This document shows positions 7,463 to 12,612 of a stretch of 12,612 nt of DNA, one piece after another; positions within the stretch are counted from its first letter, which is position 1, and the number at the start of each line of letters is the position of its first letter. The stretch is taken from positions 1-12,612 of the forward strand of contig JALLAZ010000706.1 in NCBI GenBank assembly GCA_036939755.1, read 5' to 3'. This stretch comes from Stephanodiscus triporus (Eukaryota > Bacillariophyta > Thalassiosirophyceae > Thalassiosirales > Thalassiosiraceae). The notes under the pieces are model-generated. The model saw only the letters and a list, made by a program, of their open reading frames with translations, was not told the DNA's origin and made no database searches. A program made the translations under genes and the position numbers.

Positions 7463-8232
7463 TTAAATATAACGCGATCGGCAGCAGGGGCAATCATTCT
7501 TAACTTTCAACCACCTCTGTATGCACTCCGGATGAAAGTTATGCCTGCACCTCAGTTCCTTCGAGTACGAGACGGAATCGTTCTCTTTGTATGGTTCCGT
7601 GCAGATCGCGCACGTGTCGACTTCCCATCCCGTCGAATCAAGTATAAGACACGAGTGTGCATTGATGGCAGACGATGTGCCGTCGGTCGTGCCGCCCTCC
7701 GGCTCCGATTCCGGTCCACGTTCCTCGTCCCTGAGTTCGGGCCACTCCGTGCGAGGCGACGCAGAGTCCGCAGAGGCACGACTGCGGATGTCCTCGGCAG
7801 TTCCTGCCGGTTTCGTTGCAGCCAGGGCATTCTCAATATCTTTCTCTCTGGCAGTCGCCGATGGACGGATTGCCACTACCTTAGCGGTGGCTAAAGACCT
7901 TGACAATATGATATCATCTGACCATATGGAACCATGACTCATCGATGAGCTATGGTGCGTGGCTTCCTCGATCGGATACTCCTATGAAATGCGCACCACG
8001 CACAACAAACGATGGGGATCCCGCAGCAAATGCAAGCGAGGAGGTACAACGCCACCGGGATCAGACCTGATCCGATTTCATGACATGGATGGCAACTTGG
8101 GAATAACATATTGCCTTCTTTGTGAACCAGTTCTTTTTTTGCCGAAGAAGGTGTAAAACTGTGTCGTCGGTAGGGCCTGCAAGACAACGAGTATATGACT
8201 TGCGTTGCTTGACGGCAACCGAATCTTGACAT
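7463..8232 (-). CDS. Membrane-anchored RING-H2 protein (putative E3 ubiquitin ligase), spliced
   Basis: Two overlapping minus-strand ORFs fit one gene. The first (8232 to 7939) encodes a Cys-rich membrane helix, GLIPVALYLLACICCGIPIV (residues 57-76, extending to about 82), then a basic turn. The second (7942 to 7463) ends in a textbook RING-H2: CAIC, then C-x-H-x2-H-x2-C (CRHNFHPEC), ten residues, then CPCC, three residues before the end. Their frames differ, and a GT at 7979 can join in correct phase (phase 1) to an AG ending at 7891 (89-nt intron, TTTAG) or at 7918 (62 nt, GGTCAG). The products are 226 or 235 aa. TM, linker, then C-terminal RING-H2 is a common layout for membrane E3 ligases, including many in diatoms. 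Start could be the ATG at 8232 (AAAAATG context) or 8109, which begins just before the membrane helix. The RING is certain; the fusion is inferred. Confidence 0.75.
7891..7979 (-). other. Predicted intron in RING-H2 gene
   Basis: On the minus strand the donor is GTATCC at 7979 and the acceptor is GGTCTTTAG ending at 7891 (89 nt). An alternative acceptor, GGTCAG ending at 7918, gives 62 nt. Both lengths leave remainder 2 on division by three and both restore the same frame, linking the membrane-anchor exon to the RING exon. Without splicing, the upstream frame stops at TGA 7941-7939, overlapping the downstream ATG. Confidence 0.5.
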
Positions 8233-8402
8233 TTTTTGACCGATTTTTCACCACCTAGCAGGAAGCATCATTGCTTGTTCGAACCGACGGATTTTGACTG
8301 ATTCATGTTCATCTAGGTTTTGCATGCCCTTGGTCGAAAGTCGTATTTCAAATTCACTGATTTTGTAAGAATTCGTATCCCCCTCATCATCCTCCTTCAG
8401 CC

Positions 8403-8744
8403 ATGACGATATCCGAACCCGATCCACAGCCATCGTCGACGACTATGACGATGGGAGAACTTGAGCGCTCCCTTCATTTGGCCACCATGACGATGCTAGA
8501 ACTCGACGGGATTCCTCCACAGCCATCGTCAACGACGGCAACAACGATAGGAGAACTTAATAGAATTCTCCTGCAGACGATCGTGGACCATTGGGAGGGG
8601 AGGCAATTAGTCGCAGATTATTCACCGTTTATGAGGGAGTACCTTCAGCACTCGGAGTCACTTTCCAACGTGGACAGGGCACTTCCGAACGGGAATCCAT
8701 CCTCCTTTGACAACATCCTCAATCAAGGGCGACGCTCGCTATAA
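8403..8744 (+). CDS. Small hypothetical protein with degenerate internal repeats
   Basis: The 113-aa ORF starts with ATG in a fair context (CAGCCATGA). PQPSSTT occurs at residues 8-14 and again at 39-45, with flanks T-M-G-E-L-E-R and T-I-G-E-L-N-R, a 31-residue period. A third partial echo (TMTMLELDGI, 28-37) lies between. Several differences between copies are synonymous or conservative, which favours real coding sequence. The C-terminal 50 residues are mixed polar and not repetitive. An AATAAA at 8780-8785, 36 bases past the stop, fits a polyadenylation signal. The gene diverges from the RING gene and converges with the Rrp15 gene. No family recognised; it could still be a spurious ORF. Confidence 0.4.
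   Translation: MTISEPDPQPSSTTMTMGELERSLHLATMTMLELDGIPPQPSSTTATTIGELNRILLQTIVDHWEGRQLVADYSPFMREYLQHSESLSNVDRALPNGNPSSFDNILNQGRRSL
8424..8567 (+). repeat. Degenerate 93-bp direct repeat inside small ORF
   Basis: CCACAGCCATCGTC at 8424 recurs at 8517, 93 bases later, each followed by a diverged ACGAC...GGAGAACTT segment. The spacing is a multiple of three and both copies are read in the same frame, giving PQPSSTT plus GEL in the protein. Confidence 0.65.
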
Positions 8745-8840
8745 CACCCTCTCTCCTACGCCTCCCCGCGCAATCGGGAAATAAATAGAGAGTAAGATTT
8801 AACTTTAACAATTTTTTTAGTGTAAACTCCAAACGGATCT

Positions 8841-9601
8841 CTATGATCTCAGGCGTTTTCGACCACGGTTCTTCTCTCCGGCATTATAACTTGCCGTAAT
8901 CGTTCCTCCCTTGCCGTTGCAGTCTCCACTTGCGGGCGCATCGTCGTCGTCGTCATCGTCATCGTCATCTGATTCCTTGTCCCAGTCCTAACAGATGAAG
9001 CGATTATCAGAGAATGAGTAAACGAAAACGACGATCAATTATATACAACACTCGACCGAGACGGGCGGGGAAGTTGGGAAATCTCACCTTCAGCTTGGAA
9101 TTCATCATGAAATCGTCCTTCAGCGCGCTCCAGCCGACGGACCTGGCGCCGCCGCCCCCGCTCGCCGCCCTCGCAGACGAAGCGTCCGTCGCGCCGTCGG
9201 GATCGCGACGCGCGACGTTCGCGCCGCCGCCGCGTTCCCGCTTCCCGACGGCGACGTCGTCGCCGCCGCCGCCGACCCCCGCGGCACTCGTCGTCGTCGT
9301 CGTCGTCGTCGCCGCCGATATCTTGATCATGTCCAAAAACCCGTGCTTCGTCCTGGCATTCATCGTACCGTCCCCGCCGTCCTCGGCCTTCGTGCCGTTC
9401 TTCTTGGACGCGAGCGCGCGCAACCTCCCCTCCTCCCGTACCCGACGCCTGTCCTCCTCCCTCTCGGCCGCCTCGGCGGCGACGGCCGAACGGTGCCTCG
9501 ATATGGCGTTGAAGAGAGCGACGACGCCCCGGGTGGCCACGCGCCTGTGCGCGCGTTCCGACTCGATCTCGTTCGCGATCGCCACGGCGTTTCTGGCGTT
9601 T

Positions 9602-9632
<31 letters not shown>

Positions 9633-10698
9633 ACTCGTCGTCCTCTCCCGCGTCGTCGTCGCCGCCGCCGCCGCCGCCGTCGTCGTCGTCGTCCCTCCTC
9701 CGCTTGGACGTCCTCGTCTTCGTCGCAGTCGCGATCGCCTTTGACTTCTTCTTCTTCTGCTTCCACAACCTCTCCGCTGACATGCCGGCGGTGGGCGCGA
9801 GCGGCAAGCGCATCGCGACGAGGTTCTCCGCGCGTCGATTGCGACGCTTCTGCCGCAACGCCCGTTCCTCCATCCTGAGCTTACGCTGCAGCCGCTGCAG
9901 CGGCGTGGTCGTCTTGGATAGGATCACGGCTCCCCCGCTGTCGTTGGCGACGACGGCCCTGTTGTTGTTGGACGTCGTCGTCCCGCCCTTGGCGTCGGAC
10001 GCGGACGATGGCGGTCGGGACTTTGACGACGACGACGAACCCCCGGCCGCCGCACCGAGGATGCGCGACATGGCGTCGGCCATCCCGAGGGACTTGGAAA
10101 TGCCGCGCTGTCCCCTCCTCCCATCGAGCATCGTCGTCCCGTCGCCATCGTGATGATCGTAATCGTCGTCGGCGCTGCCATCATCCTCCCCTCCTCCCAC
10201 TCCCGCTTCTTCTTCCTCGTCGTCGCCAAAGCCGCCTTCGACATCCGCCCTCATCCGTCGGACGTGTTCCTTCCTCGCCCGCGGCTTCTTCTTCTTCGCG
10301 GACGTCGTCGTCGCGTCGTACGCGTCGTCGTAGTCGTCCTCGCTGTCCCCCCCACCCGCCTTCGAGCCCTCGCCGTCGTCGGAGTCCGTTCCTCCCATCT
10401 CGACACCGTCGCCACCACCGCCTCCACCGACGTCGTCGCGATCATCGTCGTCGTCGTCGTCGTCGTCTTCGTCTTCGTCCTCCCCCTCCCCCCCCTCGTC
10501 GCTGGAGCCGGCAAAGCGATCCAGGTTGTCCAATTCCTCCTCGGGTCCCATCGTCCCCCTCCCTTTTCTCCTTTCGCCCTGCGCCTTTTTCGTCGACGTT
10601 ACGGAGGAGGTGGAGGAGGAGGCGCCATTGCCGGATTTATTCGCGGCGCACGCCTCCTCCTTCTTCTTCTTCTTAATGTGATGGCGCACCATGGCCAT
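8841..10698 (-). CDS. RRP15: Rrp15-family pre-60S ribosome biogenesis protein, two exons
   Basis: Exon 1 runs from the ATG at 10698 to 9088 (537 codons); exon 2 runs from 8987 to the TAG at 8843-8841 (48 codons), total 585 aa. Rrp15 landmarks appear in order: GMADAMSRILG (205-215), AVILSKTTTPLQRLQRKLRM (257-276) with ALRQKRRNRRAENL (280-293), HRRVATRGVVALFNAISRHR (384-403), HGFLDMIK (452-459) and WSALKDDFMMNSKLK (523-537), which continues across the splice as DWDKE. Rrp15 acts in the nucleolus in pre-rRNA processing and early 60S assembly. The protein is about twice the length of yeast or human Rrp15 because of Asp/Glu/Gly/Ser-rich inserts, including Asp runs at 78-86, 336-340 and 357-365 encoded by GAC repeats. 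The N-terminus has a Lys run (KKKKK) and the C-terminus a basic RGRKRLRS, both possible nuclear signals. Reading through the intron would instead add a false 26-residue tail. Confidence 0.88.
8988..9087 (-). other. Phase-0 intron in RRP15
   Basis: On the minus strand the donor is AAG|GTGAGA (intron from 9087) and the acceptor is CTGTTAG|GACTGG (ending 8988), 100 nt. The junction is phase 0 and reconstitutes KLK-DWDKE, the order expected at the end of the Rrp15 conserved domain. The intron carries stop codons in the continuing frame, and exon 2 stays open for 48 codons of acidic then basic residues. Confidence 0.85.
9602..9631. repeat. (TCG)10 trinucleotide microsatellite within RRP15
   Basis: Ten perfect TCG units on the plus strand encode an Asp run on the minus strand. 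Related CGT/GAC runs lie at about 9289-9311 (coding Thr), 10444-10467 (Asp) and 8939-8970 (Asp, in exon 2). Codon-triplet slippage would vary insert length without changing the frame. These tracts also open long but meaningless ORFs on the opposite strand. Confidence 0.85.
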
Positions 10699-10919
10699 GT
10701 TTTCCCCCCTTGGCCCGTTCGAGGTTCCAAGTTAACGGTGTGTAGTACGATAGAGAGTAAAAAAAGACAGGAGATTTCATTTCAGAGTTGGGAGATTTTT
10801 GATTTTTTTGTTGGCGGCGGCGGGCAGTAAAAAGTAAGCGGTCTGGCCGTCACAAAAGGGGCATCGCGGGAAGAAAAACAAACACAACAAAACTCTGAAA
10901 AAATATATATCCCCGAACA

Positions 10920-11402
10920 ATGGCAAACTCACGACAGCCGATGGCCGCCAATCCGCGCCAGCTCCTGCCACTCCTGCTCCTGCTATCCTCCTCCTCCGCC
11001 GCGCCCGCCGCCGCACGCGCGAAGAACCGCGGCGGTCCCGCCGTCCTCCTTCGCCGCATCCGCATCCGCATCCTCCCCATCATCAAGGGCCGGCCTGCCA
11101 TTCTCATTTCATGCACCCACACCTCGCATCATTTCCATGCATCGTTATTGAGCAACACTGGCATCCATCACACCGGGGCATCGATTTTCGAAATGTTTCA
11201 ATTTCGTCTCGCTCAAAAATGGGACCGGTGCTCGCCACAGAGGAAAAATTGCGCCAAACCGAGATGTGTGCACGTTTCAGACAGTGCGTCAAGGCTAATG
11301 GTGTGGGGGCAGGAGCATTCAACAATGGGAAGTGGACAAACGATGGTGCGATCGGGTAGGGGTCCAATTTCCTATTCTATTGGTCAGCCATCTGGGTCCT
11401 GA
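10920..11402 (+). CDS. ORF with N-terminal signal peptide, doubtful beyond about residue 58
   Basis: The ATG at 10920 opens a 160-codon frame. Residues 1-33 look like a secretion signal: polar N-region, hydrophobic core LLPLLLLLSS (15-24), then an Ala-rich cleavage region ending AAARA. Codons up to about 11100 are GC-rich like neighbouring genes. Beyond that the composition shifts, and the protein becomes a mixture without domain character. The likely meanings are a true first exon whose continuation is lost or spliced, a gene interrupted by the repeat-rich sequence to its right, or a chance ORF. No confident donor site is seen near 11100. It is divergent from RRP15, whose ATG is 221 bases away. 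Confidence 0.3.
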   Translation: MANSRQPMAANPRQLLPLLLLLSSSSAAPAAARAKNRGGPAVLLRRIRIRILPIIKGRPAILISCTHTSHHFHASLLSNTGIHHTGASIFEMFQFRLAQKWDRCSPQRKNCAKPRCVHVSDSASRLMVWGQEHSTMGSGQTMVRSGRGPISYSIGQPSGS

Positions 11403-11499
11403 AAATACGTAGAAACTGGTACAAGTCTCTACCACTACGTACAACCCAGGAGGCTGACTAAACTCATAGTACCATAGAGTACTAATCCTATGTACTTAC
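11399..11499 (-). other. Possible minus-strand intron (splice-site pair)
   Basis: Reading the minus strand, CCCG|GTAAGTA begins at 11499 and ACGTATTTTCAG|GACC ends at 11399, 101 nt apart. The length matches the RRP15 intron. Just upstream on the minus strand, TCTATTGTAG ends at 11525, as if closing a previous intron and leaving a 25-base exon. Neither flanking side gives a recognisable protein, so this could be an untranslated or non-coding transcript, or chance. Confidence 0.25.
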
Positions 11500-11733
11500 C
11501 GGGTTTAGCCAAAGTAGCGGCTCCTACAATAGAGCATGAGAGAACATGAGTTTAGGGTGTATTTTGGCCAAGGGCCAAAGTAACAATAAAATAAGCAAAA
11601 ACAACACCGGAGCATTCAAAAACACAAAACACAAATATTTGGGTCAATTTGACATATAAAATATGCATTTTTAACCCTAAGATTAACCCTAATTTGTGCT
11701 TCCTGGGGATAAACCCAACACAAAAACACAAAT
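11403..11733. other. AT-rich, repeat-bearing intergenic sequence
   Basis: This segment lies between the doubtful signal-peptide ORF and the transposon relic. It contains a hairpin at 11563-11579 (TTTGGCC, AAG, GGCCAAA), two copies of TTAACCCTAA at 11671-11680 and 11683-11692, and A-rich stretches with repeated AAACACAAA. On the minus strand a good splice donor and acceptor lie 101 nt apart (11499 to 11399). The ORFs at 11552-11761 and 11616-12020 (minus) are not protein-like. Confidence 0.4.
11563..11579. repeat. Short perfect hairpin, 7-bp arms
   Basis: TTTGGCC and GGCCAAA flank a three-base AAG spacer. A partial echo, GCCAAAGTAG, lies about 65 bases to the left (near 11508-11517). It may belong to the left flank of the repetitive element. 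Confidence 0.5.
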
Positions 11734-12370
11734 TTGTTCGACAACCCCCCCTGTTGTACAATGGGAGAGTGTGGCGGATACGATAGGTCGAGGTACCCCG
11801 ATGCAGCGTGCACTGTCGAAAGCATCAAGAGGAAGTTTAAGCAACTGCACAATAAAAGAAAGTCCCAACAGGGGATCCTCGCCTGCTGTTCGTTTCGTTG
11901 TGCCAAGCGAGTGCGGAAAGCAATCATCAAGTTGATGGAGTAATCTGACCTAAATGAGGATGATGATCCCCCGAGGATGAGGGGTTGGAATATGACAGCG
12001 ATAGGGGGGGGAAATGCCAAGGTTAACTAGCAATCCGTGCAGCAGTTATTTGTAAAGTGATGCTGATTCAGATGAATCATCAGCAGTGGGGGCTAACCAA
12101 TATGTTGATTCTGGGACCATGTGTGCAGTTATGGACCCAGCATCAAGAGTGGCAGCAATGATTGCCCTCCCTTCAAATGCAACAGAGATAGGGGGTCCAG
12201 TGGATGATGTCTGCAAAAAAACCAAACAAAAACAACTGACCGTGGACAGACCAACCACCTCTCAGCTGTCATCTACAACTTTTTGGCGGGAGAAGAGACT
12301 GGACAAAAAATGGTTCCCACCACCGCACAGAAAAAGGCGCACGCATAAAAACAGGTCCGTAAGCTAGATA
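11700..12370 (+). pseudogene. Decayed repetitive-element ORF, Myb/SANT-like N-terminal domain
   Basis: Pieces of one recognisable domain are spread over three frames. WESVADT starts at 11762 in one frame. From 11779 a second frame gives YDRSRYPDAACTVESIKRKF and then KQLHNKRK. At 11865 a third frame gives PTGDPRLLFV. Then the second frame resumes with CAKRVRKAIIKL, ending at TAA 11941-11943. In order this follows the pattern W-x-x-V-A ... Y-P ... S-x-K-R-K-F ... P-T-G-D-P ... A-K-R-x-x-x-I that I recall from abundant transposon-associated Myb/SANT-like ORFs of diatoms and oomycetes. Downstream pieces are an acidic DLNEDDDPPRM and an open frame at about 12058-12367 with SDADSDESS and a Thr/Ser/Lys-rich tail, which may be the decayed C-terminal region. 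At least three frame breaks and several stops mark it as dead. The family link is from memory and no terminal repeats were identified. Confidence 0.5.
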
Positions 12371-12391
12371 ATTGATGCCTTCGATCAAGTT

Positions 12392-12415
12392 CAGCGCGAT
12401 GGATGCCATTCGCTG
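12392..12415. repeat. Small imperfect hairpin
   Basis: CAGCG (12392-12396) pairs with CGCTG (12411-12415), and inside them ATGG (12399-12402) pairs with CCAT (12406-12409) around a three-base loop, with a small internal bulge. It directly precedes the larger inverted repeat at 12425-12499. Confidence 0.45.
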
Positions 12416-12424
12416 GGATCTGGG

Positions 12425-12499
12425 AAATCCTTGAGCCATTTTTAAGGGTAGCTGCGCGACACCCTAATGAAGCCCCCCTCCGATTTGGCTCAAGGATTT
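12425..12499. repeat. 14-bp perfect inverted repeat enclosing a second stem
   Basis: AAATCCTTGAGCCA (12425-12438) is the exact reverse complement of TGGCTCAAGGATTT (12486-12499), 47 bases apart. Inside, TTAAGGGT (12442-12449) pairs with ACCCTAA (12461-12467), with one unpaired base, around an 11-base GC-rich loop. The nested pairing resembles a structured RNA or the fold-back end of a small mobile element. No coding potential is seen here, and no transcript evidence can be drawn from the sequence. Confidence 0.6.
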
Positions 12500-12612
12500 T
12501 TCACATGGCAAAGAGTTATGAATATACTTCACTCGACCGGCGCGCCGACGACGTGCTGTGTCTTTAAATAGCTAATAAATAGTAAAAACAATTATATTCA
12601 CTACTTTTAACG

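Noticed and set aside
8277..8285. GTTCGAACC, resembling a tRNA T-loop
   Set aside because: No T-stem, anticodon arm or acceptor stem can be formed around it on either strand; it is a short palindrome.
9014..10153. 379-codon plus-strand ORF opposite RRP15, rich in Ser and Pro
   Set aside because: It is the antisense of the GAC/GGC-rich RRP15 coding strand. Stops are suppressed by the triplet repeats, the product is low complexity, and the minus strand has clear family motifs.
10150..10830. Plus-strand ORFs (about 220 codons) over the 5' part of RRP15
   Set aside because: Arg/Pro- or Val-rich shadows of the acidic repeat region, without domains.
11494..11500. ACTTACC, as at the 5' end of U1 snRNA
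   Set aside because: The following bases do not form U1 stem-loops; the string is the reverse complement of a minus-strand splice donor.
1..12612. Prokaryotic-type defence islands, CRISPR arrays, phage genes or operons
   Set aside because: No regularly spaced repeats, no cas-like or phage-like proteins, and genes alternate strand with introns and eukaryotic families.

Overview
This window looks like nuclear DNA of a stramenopile alga, most probably a centric diatom. The evidence is protein-coding genes with few, short GT-AG introns (about 60 to 100 nt), dense packing on alternating strands, a Tic22-like plastid-import protein with an N-terminal signal peptide, and ordinary eukaryotic secretory and nucleolar genes. 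No operons, phage or CRISPR structures are visible. The taxon is an inference from gene content; I could not run a search. Layout, left to right: (1) 1-1105, minus: 5' half of a leucine-rich-repeat (LRR) type protein gene running off the left edge, interrupted by an in-frame TGA and a frameshift. (2) 1674-2321, plus: small predicted multi-pass membrane protein of unknown function with an acidic EF-hand-like loop. (3) 2889-3956, minus: signal-peptide plus single-TM protein of unknown function with a minisatellite-encoded PDAA tail. (4) 4478-5779, plus: Tic22-like two-lobed protein. (5) 6285-7349, plus: ERV41/ERGIC-type ER-Golgi cargo protein ending in a di-lysine KKID signal. (6) 7463-8232, minus: RING-H2 protein whose membrane anchor and RING lie in different frames and are joined by a predicted intron. 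(7) 8403-8744, plus: small repeat-containing hypothetical protein. (8) 8841-10698, minus: Rrp15-family 60S ribosome biogenesis protein with a clear 100-nt intron and a short second exon. (9) 10920-11402, plus: ORF starting with a signal peptide but losing coding character after about 11100. (10) 11700-12370, plus: decayed repetitive-element ORF resembling the Myb/SANT-like proteins of diatom and oomycete repeats, followed by a structured inverted-repeat region near the right end. The genes do not form one pathway. They are housekeeping functions (ribosome assembly, ER-Golgi traffic, plastid import, ubiquitination) mixed with lineage-specific unknowns. I do not see a convincing new multi-gene system. 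The most useful results are two splice predictions that change the protein products, the broken LRR gene, the transposon relic, two conserved-looking but unnamed membrane proteins, and a nested inverted repeat.
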